The notes beneath the pieces were generated by a model. It did not search any database, was not told the DNA's origin, and was given only the letters and a program-made list of their open reading frames with translations. From Ulva prolifera (lineage: Eukaryota > Chlorophyta > Ulvophyceae > Ulvales > Ulvaceae), in contig CM041197.1 in assembly GCA_023078555.1 (NCBI GenBank), forward strand, positions 12,240,002 to 12,304,001: a stretch of DNA of 64,000 nucleotides, in the 5' to 3' direction. This document shows positions 49,101 to 63,600 of this stretch, piece after piece. The position numbers and the translations under genes were made by a program. Numbering within the stretch: the stretch's first letter is position 1; the number at the start of each line of letters is the position of its first letter.

Positions 49101-51711
49101 ATCTGAGGATGCAGTGCTGTTCGGAACATGCATTAATGCTAGAATACTCCAGCTCCGTCGTTTCCATGACAGATGTATGAGGCTACGGAGCATGCGTGTG
49201 CTGCTGAGGTGCACCTGTGGGCACTGTAATTTGGATACGGAAAACGATCGAATCATCAAAATCTGAGCATGCGTTGCTGTTCGGAACATGCATAAATGCT
49301 AGAATACACCATTTCCGTCGTTTCTGTGACAGATGTATGAGGCTACGGAGCATGCGTGTGCTGCTGAGGTGCACATGTGGGCACTGTAATTTGGATGCGG
49401 AAAACGATCGAATCATCAAAATCTGAGGATGCAGTGCTGTTCGGAACATGCAGTAATGCTAGAATACTCCAGCTCCGTCGTTTCCATGACAGATGTAAGA
49501 GGCTAAGGTGCGTGCGCGTCCTGATGAGGTGCACTAGTGCTGCTGAGGTGCACCTGTGGGCACTGTAATCTGGATGCGGAAAACGATCGAATCATCAAAA
49601 TCTGAGCATGCAGTGCTGTTCGGAACATGTATAAATGCTAGAAGAGACCAGCTCCTTCGTTTCCATGACAGATGTATGAGGCTACGGAGCATGCGTGTGC
49701 TGCTGAGGTGCACCTGTGGGCACTGTAATTTGGATGCGGAAAACGATCGAATCATCAAAATCTGAGGATGCAGTGCTGTTCGGAACATGCATTAATGCTA
49801 GAATACTCCAGCTCCGTCGTTTCCATGACAGATGTATGAGGCTACGGAGCATGCGTGTGCTGCTGAGGTGCACCTGTGGGCACTGTAATTTGGATACGGA
49901 AAACGATCGAATCATCAAAATCTGAGCATGCGTTGCTGTTCGGAACATGCATAAATGCTAGAATACACCATTTCCGTCGTTTCTGTGACAGATGTATGAG
50001 GCTACGGAGCATGCGTGTGCTGCTGAGGTGCACCTGTGGGCACTGTAATTTGGATGCGGAAAACGATCGAATCATCAAAATCTGAGGATGCAGTGCTGTT
50101 CGGAACATGCAGTAATGCTAGAATACTCCAGCTCCGTCGTTTCCATGACAGATGTAAGAGGCTAAGGTGCGTGCGCGTCCTGATGAGGTGCACTAGTGCT
50201 GCTGAGGTGCACCTGTGGGCACTGTAATCTGGATGCGGAAAACGATCGAATCATCAAAATCTGAGCATGCAGTGCTGTTCGGAACATGTATAAATGCTAG
50301 AAGAGACCAGCTCCTTCGTTTCCATGACAGATGTATGAGGCTACGGAGCATGCGTGTGCTGCTGAGGTGCACCTGTGGGCACTGTAATTTGGATGCGGAA
50401 AACGATCGAATCATCAAAATCTGAGGATGCAGTGCTGTTCGGAACATGCAGTAATGCTAGAATACTCCAGCTCCGTCGTTTCCATGACAGATGTAAGAGG
50501 CTAAGGTGCGTGCGCGTCCTGATGAGGTGCACTAGTGCTGCTGAGGTGCACCTGTGGGCACTGTAATCTGGATGCGGAAAACGATCGAATCATCAAAATC
50601 TGAGCATGCAGTGCTGTTCGGAACATGTATAAATGCTAGAAGAGACCAGCTCCTTCGTTTCCATGACAGATGTATGAGGCTACGGAGCATGCGTGTGCTG
50701 CTGAGGTGCACCTGTGGGCACTGTAATTTGGATGCGGAAAACGATCGAATCATCAAAATCTGAGGATGCAGTGCTGTTCGGAACATGCATTAATGCTAGA
50801 ATAATCCAGCTCCGTCGTTTCCATGACAGATGTAAGAGGCTAAGGTGCGTGCGCGTCCTGATGAGGTGCACTAGTGCTGCTGAGGTGCACCTGTGGGCAC
50901 TGTAATTTGGGTGCGGAAAACGATCGAATCATTAAAATCTGAGGATGCAGTGCTGTTCGGAACATGCATAAATGCTAGAATACACCATTTCCGTCGTTTC
51001 TGTGACAGATGTATGAGGCTACGGAGCATGCGTGTGCTGCTGAGGTGCACCTGTGGGCACTGTAATTTGGATGCGGAAAACGATCGAATCATCAAAATCT
51101 GAGCATGCGGTGCTGTTCGGAACATGCATAAATGCTAGAATACACCATTTCCGTCGTTTCTGTGACAGATGTATGAGGCTACGGAGCATGCGTGTGCTGC
51201 TGAGGTGCACCTGTGGGCACTGTAATTTGGATGCGGAAAACGATCGAATCATCAAAATCTGAGGATGCAGTGCTGTTCGGAACATGCATTAATGCTAGAA
51301 TACTCCAGCTCCGTCGTTTCCATGACAGATGTAAGAGGCTAAGGTGCGTGCGCGTCCTGATGAGGTGCACTTGTGCTGCTGAGGTGCACCTGTGGGCACT
51401 GTAATTTGGGTGCGGAAAACGATCGAATCATTAAAATCTGAGGATGCAGTGCTGTTCGGAACATGCATAAATGCTAGAATACACCATTTCCGTCGTTTCT
51501 GAGACAGATGTATGAGGCTACGGAGCATGCGTGTGCTGCTGAGGTGCACCTGTGGGCACTGTAATTTGGGTGCGGAAAACGATCGAATCATTAAAATCTG
51601 AGGATGCAGTGCTGTTCGGAACATGCATAAATGCTAGAATACACCATTTCCGTCGTTTCTGTGACAGATGTATGAGGCTACGGAGCATGCGTGTGCTGCT
51701 GAGGTGCACCT

Positions 51712-52888
51712 GTGGGCACTGTAATTTGGATGCGGAAATCGATCGAATCATCAAAATCTGAGGATGCAGTGCTGTTCGGAACATGCAGTAATGCTAGAAT
51801 ACTCCAGCTCCGTCGTTTCCATGACAGATGTAAGAGGCTAAGGTGCGTGCGCGTCCTGATGAGGTGCACTAGTGCTGCTGAGGTGCACCTGTGGGCACTG
51901 TAATCTGGATGCGGAAAACGATCGAATCATCAAAATCTGAGCATGCAGTGCTGTTCGGAACATGTATAAATGCTAGAAGAGACCAGCTCCTTCGTTTCCA
52001 TGACAGATGTATGAGGCTACGGAGCATGCGTGTGCTGCTGAGGTGCACCTGTGGGCACTGTAATTTGGATGCGGAAAACGATCGAATCATCAAAATCTGA
52101 GGATGCAGTGCTGTTCGGAACATGCAGTAATGCTAGAATACTCCAGCTCCGTCGTTTCCATGACAGATGTAAGAGGCTAAGGTGCGTGCGCGTCCTGATG
52201 AGGTGCACTAGTGCTGCTGAGGTGCACCTGTGGGCACTGTAATCTGGATGCGGAAAACGATCGAATCATCAAAATCTGAGCATGCAGTGCTGTTCGGAAC
52301 ATGTATAAATGCTAGAAGAGACCAGCTCCTTCGTTTCCATGACAGATGTATGAGGCTACGGAGCATGCGTGTGCTGCTGAGGTGCACCTGTGGGCACTGT
52401 AATTTGGATGCGGAAAACGATCGAATCATCAAAATCTGAGGATGCAGTGCTGTTCGGAACATGCATTAATGCTAGAATAATCCAGCTCCGTCGTTTCCAT
52501 GACAGATGTAAGAGGCTAAGGTGCGTGCGCGTCCTGATGAGGTGCACTAGTGCTGCTGAGGTGCACCTGTGGGCACTGTAATTTGGGTGCGGAAAACGAT
52601 CGAATCATTAAAATCTGAGGATGCAGTGCTGTTCGGAACATGCATAAATGCTAGAATACACCATTTCCGTCGTTTCTGTGACAGATGTATGAGGCTACGG
52701 AGCATGCGTGTGCTGCTGAGGTGCACCTGTGGGCACTGTAATTTGGATGCGGAAAACGATCGAATCATCAAAATCTGAGCATGCGGTGCTGTTCGGAACA
52801 TGCATAAATGCTAGAATACACCATTTCCGTCGTTTCTGTGACAGATGTATGAGGCTACGGAGCATGCGTGTGCTGCTGAGGTGCACCT
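51712..52888. repeat. 1,177-bp subunit, copy c
   Basis: L1-S2-L1-S2-L1-S1-S1 opening with an aaatcgatcg L1. It corresponds to 43,772-44,943 and is full length, which shows the five deleted bases there are not ancestral. Confidence 0.9.
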
Positions 52889-54065
52889 GTGGGCACTGTA
52901 ATTTGGATGCGGAAATCGATCGAATCATCAAAATCTGAGGATGCAGTGCTGTTCGGAACATGCAGTAATGCTAGAATACTCCAGCTCCGTCGTTTCCATG
53001 ACAGATGTAAGAGGCTAAGGTGCGTGCGCGTCCTGATGAGGTGCACTAGTGCTGCTGAGGTGCACCTGTGGGCACTGTAATCTGGATGCGGAAAACGATC
53101 GAATCATCAAAATCTGAGCATGCAGTGCTGTTCGGAACATGTATAAATGCTAGAAGAGACCAGCTCCTTCGTTTCCATGACAGATGTATGAGGCTACGGA
53201 GCATGCGTGTGCTGCTGAGGTGCACCTGTGGGCACTGTAATTTGGATGCGGAAAACGATCGAATCATCAAAATCTGAGGATGCAGTGCTGTTCGGAACAT
53301 GCAGTAATGCTAGAATACTCCAGCTCCGTCGTTTCCATGACAGATGTAAGAGGCTAAGGTGCGTGCGCGTCCTGATGAGGTGCACTAGTGCTGCTGAGGT
53401 GCACCTGTGGGCACTGTAATCTGGATGCGGAAAACGATCGAATCATCAAAATCTGAGCATGCAGTGCTGTTCGGAACATGTATAAATGCTAGAAGAGACC
53501 AGCTCCTTCGTTTCCATGACAGATGTATGAGGCTACGGAGCATGCGTGTGCTGCTGAGGTGCACCTGTGGGCACTGTAATTTGGATGCGGAAAACGATCG
53601 AATCATCAAAATCTGAGGATGCAGTGCTGTTCGGAACATGCATTAATGCTAGAATAATCCAGCTCCGTCGTTTCCATGACAGATGTAAGAGGCTAAGGTG
53701 CGTGCGCGTCCTGATGAGGTGCACTAGTGCTGCTGAGGTGCACCTGTGGGCACTGTAATTTGGGTGCGGAAAACGATCGAATCATTAAAATCTGAGGATG
53801 CAGTGCTGTTCGGAACATGCATAAATGCTAGAATACACCATTTCCGTCGTTTCTGTGACAGATGTATGAGGCTACGGAGCATGCGTGTGCTGCTGAGGTG
53901 CACCTGTGGGCACTGTAATTTGGATGCGGAAAACGATCGAATCATCAAAATCTGAGCATGCGGTGCTGTTCGGAACATGCATAAATGCTAGAATACACCA
54001 TTTCCGTCGTTTCTGTGACAGATGTATGAGGCTACGGAGCATGCGTGTGCTGCTGAGGTGCACCT
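52889..54065. repeat. 1,177-bp subunit, copy d
   Basis: The tandem partner of 51,712-52,888 with the same monomer order and opening variant. It corresponds to 44,944-46,120. It is followed by L2 at 54,066. Confidence 0.9.
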
Positions 54066-56522
54066 GTGGGCACTGTAATTTGGATGCGGAAAACGATCGA
54101 ATCATCAAAATCTGAGGATGCAGTGCTGTTCGGAACATGCATTAATGCTAGAATACTCCAGCTCCGTCGTTTCCATGACAGATGTAAGAGGCTAAGGTGC
54201 GTGCGCGTCCTGATGAGGTGCACTTGTGCTGCTGAGGTGCACCTGTGGGCACTGTAATTTGGGTGCGGAAAACGATCGAATCATTAAAATCTGAGGATGC
54301 AGTGCTGTTCGGAACATGCATAAATGCTAGAATACACCATTTCCGTCGTTTCTGTGACAGATGTATGAGGCTACGGAGCATGCGTGTGCTGCTGAGGTGC
54401 ACCTGTGGGCACTGTAATTTGGATGCGGAAATCGATCGAATCATCAAAATCTGAGGATGCAGTGCTGTTCGGAACATGCATAAATGCTAGAATACACCAT
54501 TTCCGTCGTTTCTGTGACAGATGTATGAGGCTACGGAGCATGCGTGTGCTGCTGAGGTGCACCTGTGGGCACTGTAATTTGGATGCGGAAAACGATCGAA
54601 TCATCAAAATCTGAGGATGCAGTGCTGTTCGGAACATGCATTAATGCTAGAATACTCCAGCTCCGTCGTTTCCATGACAGATGTATGAGGCTACGGAGCA
54701 TGCGTGTGCTGCTGAGGTGCACCTGTGGGCACTGTAATTTGGATACGGAAAACGATCGAATCATCAAAATCTGAGCATGCGTTGCTGTTCGGAACATGCA
54801 TAAATGCTAGAATACTCCAGCTCCGTCGTTTCCATGACAGATGTATGAGGCTACGGAGCATGCGTGTGCTGCTGAGGTGCACCTGTGGGCACTGTAATTT
54901 GGATACGGAAAACGATCGAATCATCAAAATCTGAGCATGCGTTGCTGTTCGGAACATGCATAAATGCTAGAATACACCATTTCCGTCGTTTCTGTGACAG
55001 ATGTATGAGGCTACGGAGCATGCGTGTGCTGCTGAGGTGCACCTGTGGGCACTGTAATTTGGATGCGGAAAACGATCGAATCATCAAAATCTGAGGATGC
55101 AGTGCTGTTCGGAACATGCAGTAATGCTAGAATACTCCAGCTCCGTCGTTTCCATGACAGATGTAAGAGGCTAAGGTGCGTGCGCGTCCTGATGAGGTGC
55201 ACTAGTGCTGCTGAGGTGCACCTGTGGGCACTGTAATCTGGATGCGGAAAACGATCGAATCATCAAAATCTGAGCATGCAGTGCTGTTCGGAACATGTAT
55301 AAATGCTAGAAGAGACCAGCTCCTTCGTTTCCATGACAGATGTATGAGGCTACGGAGCATGCGTGTGCTGCTGAGGTGCACCTGTGGGCACTGTAATTTG
55401 GATGCGGAAAACGATCGAATCATCAAAATCTGAGGATGCAGTGCTGTTCGGAACATGCATAAATGCTAGAATACACCATTTCCGTCGTTTCTGTGACAGA
55501 TGTATGAGGCTACGGAGCATGCGTGTGCTGCTGAGGTGCACCTGTGGGCACTGTAATTTGGGTGCGGAAAACGATCGAATCATTAAAATCTGAGGATGCA
55601 GTGCTGTTCGGAACATGCATAAATGCTAGAATACACCATTTCCGTCGTTTCTGTGACAGATGTATGAGGCTACGGAGCATGCGTGTGCTGCTGAGGTGCA
55701 CCTGTGGGCACTGTAATTTGGATGCGGAAATCGATCGAATCATCAAAATCTGAGGATGCAGTGCTGTTCGGAACATGCATAAATGCTAGAATACACCATT
55801 TCCGTCGTTTCTGTGACAGATGTATGAGGCTACGGAGCATGCCTGTGCTGCTGAGGTGCACCTGTGGGCACTGTAATTTGGATGCGGAAAACGATCGAAT
55901 CATCAAAATCTGAGGATGCAGTGCTGTTCGGAACATGCATTAATGCTAGAATACTCCAGCTCCGTCGTTTCCATGACAGATGTATGAGGCTACGGAGCAT
56001 GCGTGTGCTGCTGAGGTGCACCTGTGGGCACTGTAATTTGGATACGGAAAACGATCGAATCATCAAAATCTGAGCATGCGTTGCTGTTCGGAACATGCAT
56101 AAATGCTAGAATACACCATTTCCGTCGTTTCTGTGACAGATGTATGAGGCTACGGAGCATGCGTGTGCTGCTGAGGTGCACCTGTGGGCACTGTAATTTG
56201 GATGCGGAAAACGATCGAATCATCAAAATCTGAGGATGCAGTGCTGTTCGGAACATGCAGTAATGCTAGAATACTCCAGCTCCGTCGTTTCCATGACAGA
56301 TGTAAGAGGCTAAGGTGCGTGCGCGTCCTGATGAGGTGCACTAGTGCTGCTGAGGTGCACCTGTGGGCACTGTAATCTGGATGCGGAAAACGATCGAATC
56401 ATCAAAATCTGAGCATGCAGTGCTGTTCGGAACATGTATAAATGCTAGAAGAGACCAGCTCCTTCGTTTCCATGACAGATGTATGAGGCTACGGAGCATG
56501 CGTGTGCTGCTGAGGTGCACCT

Positions 56523-59500
56523 GTGGGCACTGTAATTTGGATGCGGAAAACGATCGAATCATCAAAATCTGAGGATGCAGTGCTGTTCGGAACATGCATT
56601 AATGCTAGAATACTCCAGCTCCGTCGTTTCCATGACAGATGTATGAGGCTACGGAGCATGCGTGTGCTGCTGAGGTGCACCTGTGGGCACTGTAATTTGG
56701 ATACGGAAAACGATCGAATCATCAAAATCTGAGCATGCGTTGCTGTTCGGAACATGCATAAATGCTAGAATACACCATTTCCGTCGTTTCTGTGACAGAT
56801 GTATGAGGCTACGGAGCATGCGTGTGCTGCTGAGGTGCACCTGTGGGCACTGTAATTTGGATGCGGAAAACGATCGAATCATCAAAATCTGAGGATGCAG
56901 TGCTGTTCGGAACATGCAGTAATGCTAGAATACTCCAGCTCCGTCGTTTCCATGACAGATGTAAGAGGCTAAGGTGCGTGCGCGTCCTGATGAGGTGCAC
57001 TAGTGCTGCTGAGGTGCACCTGTGGGCACTGTAATCTGGATGCGGAAAACGATCGAATCATCAAAATCTGAGCATGCAGTGCTGTTCGGAACATGTATAA
57101 ATGCTAGAAGAGACCAGCTCCTTCGTTTCCATGACAGATGTATGAGGCTACGGAGCATGCGTGTGCTGCTGAGGTGCACCTGTGGGCACTGTAATTTGGA
57201 TGCGGAAAACGATCGAATCATCAAAATCTGAGGATGCAGTGCTGTTCGGAACATGCAGTAATGCTAGAATACTCCAGCTCCGTCGTTTCCATGACAGATG
57301 TAAGAGGCTAAGGTGCGTGCGCGTCCTGATGAGGTGCACTAGTGCTGCTGAGGTGCACCTGTGGGCACTGTAATCTGGATGCGGAAAACGATCGAATCAT
57401 CAAAATCTGAGCATGCAGTGCTGTTCGGAACATGTATAAATGCTAGAAGAGACCAGCTCCTTCGTTTCCATGACAGATGTATGAGGCTACGGAGCATGCG
57501 TGTGCTGCTGAGGTGCACCTGTGGGCACTGTAATTTGGATGCGGAAAACGATCGAATCATCAAAATCTGAGGATGCAGTGCTGTTCGGAACATGCATTAA
57601 TGCTAGAATAATCCAGCTCCGTCGTTTCCATGACAGATGTAAGAGGCTAAGGTGCGTGCGCGTCCTGATGAGGTGCACTAGTGCTGCTGAGGTGCACCTG
57701 TGGGCACTGTAATTTGGGTGCGGAAAACGATCGAATCATTAAAATCTGAGGATGCAGTGCTGTTCGGAACATGCATAAATGCTAGAATACACCATTTCCG
57801 TCGTTTCTGTGACAGATGTATGAGGCTACGGAGCATGCGTGTGCTGCTGAGGTGCACCTGTGGGCACTGTAATTTGGATGCGGAAAACGATCGAATCATC
57901 AAAATCTGAGCATGCGGTGCTGTTCGGAACATGCATAAATGCTAGAATACACCATTTCCGTCGTTTCTGTGACAGATGTATGAGACTACGGAGCATGCGT
58001 GTGCTGCTGAGGTGCACCTGTGGGCACTGTAATTTGGATGCGGAAAACGATCGAATCATCAAAATCTGAGGATGCAGTGCTGTTCGGAACATGCATTAAT
58101 GCTAGAATACTCCAGCTCCGTCGTTTCCATGACAGATGTAAGAGGCTAAGGTGCGTGCGCGTCCTGATGAGGTGCACTTGTGCTGCTGAGGTGCACCTGT
58201 GGGCACTGTAATTTGGGTGCGGAAAACGATCGAATCATTAAAATCTGAGGATGCAGTGCTGTTCGGAACATGCATAAATGCTAGAATACACCATTTCCGT
58301 CGTTTCTGAGACAGATGTATGAGGCTACGGAGCATGCGTGTGCTGCTGAGGTGCACCTGTGGGCACTGTAATTTGGGTGCGGAAAACGATCGAATCATTA
58401 AAATCTGAGGATGCAGTGCTGTTCGGAACATGCATAAATGCTAGAATACACCATTTCCGTCGTTTCTGTGACAGATGTATGAGGCTACGGAGCATGCGTG
58501 TGCTGCTGAGGTGCACCTGTGGGCACTGTAATTTGGATGCGGAAGTCGATCGAATCATCAAAATCTGAGGATGCAGTGCTGTTCGGAACATGCATAAATG
58601 CTAGAATACACCATTTCCGTCGTTTCTGTGACAGATGTATGAGGCTACGGAGCATGCGTGTGCTGCTGAGGTGCACCTGTGGGCACTGTAATTTGGATGC
58701 GGAAAACGATCGAATCATCAAAATCTGAGGATGCAGTGCTGTTCGGAACATGCATTAATGCTAGAATACTCCAGCTCCGTCGTTTCCATGACAGATGTAT
58801 GAGGCTACGGAGCATGCGTGTGCTGCTGAGGTGCACCTGTGGGCACTGTAATTTGGATACGGAAAACGATCGAATCATCAAAATCTGAGCATGCGTTGCT
58901 GTTCGGAACATGCATAAATGCTAGAATACACCATTTCCGTCGTTTCTGTGACAGATGTATGAGGCTACGGAGCATGCGTGTGCTGCTGAGGTGCACCTGT
59001 GGGCACTGTAATTTGGATGCGGAAAACGATCGAATCATCAAAATCTGAGGATGCAGTGCTGTTCGGAACATGCAGTAATGCTAGAATACTCCAGCTCCGT
59101 CGTTTCCATGACAGATATAAGAGGCTAAGGTGCGTGCGCGTCCTGATGAGGTGCACTAGTGCTGCTGAGGTGCACCTGTGGGCACTGTAATCTGGATGCG
59201 GAAAACGATCGAATCATCAAAATCTGAGCATGCAGTGCTGTTCGGAACATGTATAAATGCTAGAAGAGACCAGCTCCTTCGTTTCCATGACAGATGTATG
59301 AGGCTACGGAGCATGCGTGTGCTGCTGAGGTGCACCTGTGGGCACTGTAATTTGGATGCGGAAAACGATCGAATCATCAAAATCTGAGGATGCAGTGCTG
59401 TTCGGAACATGCATTAATGATAGAATACTCCAGCTCCGTCGTTTCCATGACAGATGTATGAGGCTACGGAGCATGCGTGTGCTGCTGAGGTGCACCTGTG

Positions 59501-60674
59501 GGCACTGTAATTTAAATACGGAAAACGATCGAATCATCAAAATCTGAGCATGCGTTGCTGTTCGGAACATGCATAAATGCTAGAATACACCATTTCCGTC
59601 GTTTCTGTGACAGATGTATGAGGCTACGGAGCATGCGTGTGCTGCTGAGGTGCACCTGTGGGCACTGTAATTTGGATGCGGAAAACGATCGAATCATCAA
59701 AATCTGAGGATGCAGTGCTGTTCGGAACATGCAGTAATGCTAGAATACTCCAGCTCCGTCGTTTCCATGACAGATGTAAGAGGCTAAGGTGCGTGCGCGT
59801 CCTGATGAGGTGCACTAGTGCTGCTGAGGTGCACCTGTGGGCACTGTAATCTGGATGCGGAAAACGATCGAATCATCAAAATCTGAGCATGCAGTGCTGT
59901 TCGGAACATGTATAAATGCTAGAAGAGACCAGCTCCTTCGTTTCCATGACAGATGTATGAGGCTACGGAGCATGCGTGTGCTGCTGAGGTGCACCTGTGG
60001 GCACTGTAATTTGTATGCGGAAAACGATCGAATCATCAAAATCTGAGGATGCAGTGCTGTTCGGAACATGCAGTAATGCTAGAATACTCCAGCTCCGTCG
60101 TTTCCATGACAGATGTAAGAGGCTAAGGTGCGTGCGCGTCCTGATGAGGTGCACTAGTGCTGCTGAGGTGCACCTGTGGGCACTGTAATCTGGATGCGGA
60201 AAACGATCGAATCATCAAAATCTGAGCATGCAGTGCTGTTCGGAACATGTATAAATGCTAGAAGAGACCAGCTCCTTCGTTTCCATGACAGATGTATGAG
60301 GCTACGGAGCATGCGTGTGCTGCTGAGGTGCACCTGTGGGCACTGTAATTTGGATGCGGAAAACGATCGAATCATCAAAATCTGAGCATGCGGTGCTGTT
60401 CGGAATATGCATAAATGCTAGAATACACCATTTCCGTCGTTTCTGTGACAGATGTATGAGGCTACGGAGCATGCGTGTGCTGCTGAGGTGCACCTGTGGG
60501 CACTGTAATTTGGATGCGGAAAACGATCGAATCATCAAAATCTGAGGATGCAGTGCTGTTCGGAACATGCATTAATGCTAGAATACTCCAGCTCCGTCGT
60601 TTCCATGACAGATGTAAGAGGCTAAGGTGCGTGCGCGTCCTGATGAGGTGCACTTGTGCTGCTGAGGTGCACCT
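56523..60674. repeat. Rearranged higher-order segment
   Basis: The segment 56,523-58,518 repeats 49,716-51,711 at offset 6,807, including ttctgagacag at 58,308. From 58,519 the order is S1-S3-S1-L1-S2-S3-S1-L1-S2-L1-S2-S1-L2. The aaatcgatcg site is changed to aagtcgatcg in the monomer starting 58,519, and the S1 at about 59,498 has taatttaaatacgg, two G-to-A changes found nowhere else in the window. Confidence 0.88.
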
Positions 60675-63600
60675 GTGGGCACTGTAATTTGGGTGCGGAA
60701 AACGATCGAATCATTAAAATCTGAGGATGCAGTGCTGTTCGGAACATGCATAAATGCTAGAATACACCATTTCCGTCGTTTCTGTGACAGATGTATGAGG
60801 CTACGGAGCATGCGTGTGCTGCTGAGGTGCACCTGTGGGCACTGTAATTTGGATGCGGAAAACGATCGAATCATCAAAATCTGAGCATGCGGTGCTGTTC
60901 GGAACATGCATAAATGCTAGAATACACCATTTCCGTCGTTTCTGTGACAGATGTATGAGGCTACGGAGCATGCGTGTGCTGCTGAGGTGCACCTGTGGGC
61001 ACTGTAATTTGGATGCGGAAAACGATCGAATCATCAAAATCTGAGGATGCAGTGCTGTTCGGAACATGCATTAATGCTAGAATACTCCAGCTCCGTCGTT
61101 TCCATGACAGATGTAAGAGGCTAAGGTGCGTGCGCGTCCTGATGAGGTGCACTTGTGCTGCTGAGGTGCACCTGTGGGCACTGTAATTTGGGTGCGGAAA
61201 ACGATCGAATCATTAAAATCTGAGGATGCAGTGCTGTTCGGAACATGCATAAATGCTAGAATACACCATTTCCGTCGTTTCTGTGACAGATGTATGAGGC
61301 TACGGAGCATGCGTGTGCTGCTGAGGTGCACCTGTGGGCACTGTAATTTGGATGCGGAAATCGATCGAATCATCAAAATCTGAGGATGCAGTGCTGTTCG
61401 GAACATGCATAAATGCTAGAATACACCATTTCCGTCGTTTCTGTGACAGATGTATGAGGCTACGGAGCATGCGTGTGCTGCTGAGGTGCACCTGTGGGCA
61501 CTGTAATTTGGATGCGGAAAACGATCGAATCATCAAAATCTGAGGATGCAGTGCTGTTCGGAACATGCATTAATGCTAGAATACTCCAGCTCCGTCGTTT
61601 CCATGACAGATGTATGAGGCTACGGAGCATGCGTGTGCTGCTGAGGTGCACCTGTGGGCACTGTAATTTGGATACGGAAAACGATCGAATCATCAAAATC
61701 TGAGCATGCGTTGCTGTTCGGAACATGCATAAATGCTAGAATACTCCAGCTCCGTCGTTTCCATGACAGATGTATGAGGCTACGGAGCATGCGTGTGCTG
61801 CTGAGGTGCACCTGTGGGCACTGTAATTTGGATACGGAAAACGATCGAATCATCAAAATCTGAGCATGCGTTGCTGTTCGGAACATGCATAAATGCTAGA
61901 ATACACCATTTCCGTCGTTTCTGTGACAGATGTATGAGGCTACGGAGCATGCGTGTGCTGCTGAGGTGCACCTGTGGGCACTGTAATTTGGATGCGGAAA
62001 ACGATCGAATCATCAAAATCTGAGGATGCAGTGCTGTTCGGAACATGCAGTAATGCTAGAATACTCCAGCTCCGTCGTTTCCATGACAGATGTAAGAGGC
62101 TAAGGTGCGTGCGCGTCCTGATGAGGTGCACTAGTGCTGCTGAGGTGCACCTGTGGGCACTGTAATCTGGATGCGGAAAACGATCGAATCATCAAAATCT
62201 GAGCATGCAGTGCTGTTCGGAACATGTATAAATGCTAGAAGAGACCAGCTCCTTCGTTTCCATGACAGATGTATGAGGCTACGGAGCATGCGTGTGCTGC
62301 TGAGGTGCACCTGTGGGCACTGTAATTTGGATGCGGAAAACGATCGAATCATCAAAATCTGAGGATGCAGTGCTGTTCGGAACATGCATAAATGCTAGAA
62401 TACACCATTTCCGTCGTTTCTGTGACAGATGTATGAGGCTACGGAGCATGCGTGTGCTGCTGAGGTGCACCTGTGGGCACTGTAATTTGGGTGCGGAAAA
62501 CGATCGAATCATTAAAATCTGAGGATGCAGTGCTGTTCGGAACATGCATAAATGCTAGAATACACCATTTCCGTCGTTTCTGTGACAGATGTATGAGGCT
62601 ACGGAGCATGCGTGTGCTGCTGAGGTGCACCTGTGGGCACTGTAATTTGGATGCGGAAATCGATCGAATCATCAAAATCTGAGGATGCAGTGCTGTTCGG
62701 AACATGCATAAATGCTAGAATACACCATTTCCGTCGTTTCTGTGACAGATGTATGAGGCTACGGAGCATGCCTGTGCTGCTGAGGTGCACCTGTGGGCAC
62801 TGTAATTTGGATGCGGAAAACGATCGAATCATCAAAATCTGAGGATGCAGTGCTGTTCGGAACATGCATTAATGCTAGAATACTCCAGCTCCGTCGTTTC
62901 CATGACAGATGTATGAGGCTACGGAGCATGCGTGTGCTGCTGAGGTGCACCTGTGGGCACTGTAATTTGGATACGGAAAACGATCGAATCATCAAAATCT
63001 GAGCATGCGTTGCTGTTCGGAACATGCATAAATGCTAGAATACACCATTTCCGTCGTTTCTGTGACAGATGTATGAGGCTACGGAGCATGCGTGTGCTGC
63101 TGAGGTGCACCTGTGGGCACTGTAATTTGGATGCGGAAAACGATCGAATCATCAAAATCTGAGGATGCAGTGCTGTTCGGAACATGCAGTAATGCTAGAA
63201 TACTCCAGCTCCGTCGTTTCCATGACAGATGTAAGAGGCTAAGGTGCGTGCGCGTCCTGATGAGGTGCACTAGTGCTGCTGAGGTGCACCTGTGGGCACT
63301 GTAATCTGGATGCGGAAAACGATCGAATCATCAAAATCTGAGCATGCAGTGCTGTTCGGAACATGTATAAATGCTAGAAGAGACCAGCTCCTTCGTTTCC
63401 ATGACAGATGTATGAGGCTACGGAGCATGCGTGTGCTGCTGAGGTGCACCTGTGGGCACTGTAATTTGGATGCGGAAAACGATCGAATCATCAAAATCTG
63501 AGGATGCAGTGCTGTTCGGAACATGCATTAATGCTAGAATACTCCAGCTCCGTCGTTTCCATGACAGATGTATGAGGCTACGGAGCATGCGTGTGCTGCT

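Larger units (their letters stand above)
48898..56522. repeat. 7.6-kb higher-order unit, copy 2
   Basis: Forty-six monomers follow copy 1 in order from its first monomer, at offsets of 7,938-7,945 bp, to 54,244. Here the S1 corresponding to 46,300-46,459 (the ttctgagacag form) is missing, and matching resumes at an offset of 7,785 bp to 56,522. Landmarks downstream include gcatgcctg at 55,843 against 48,058. The first monomer is 159 bp (gtaattggatg). Confidence 0.9.
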
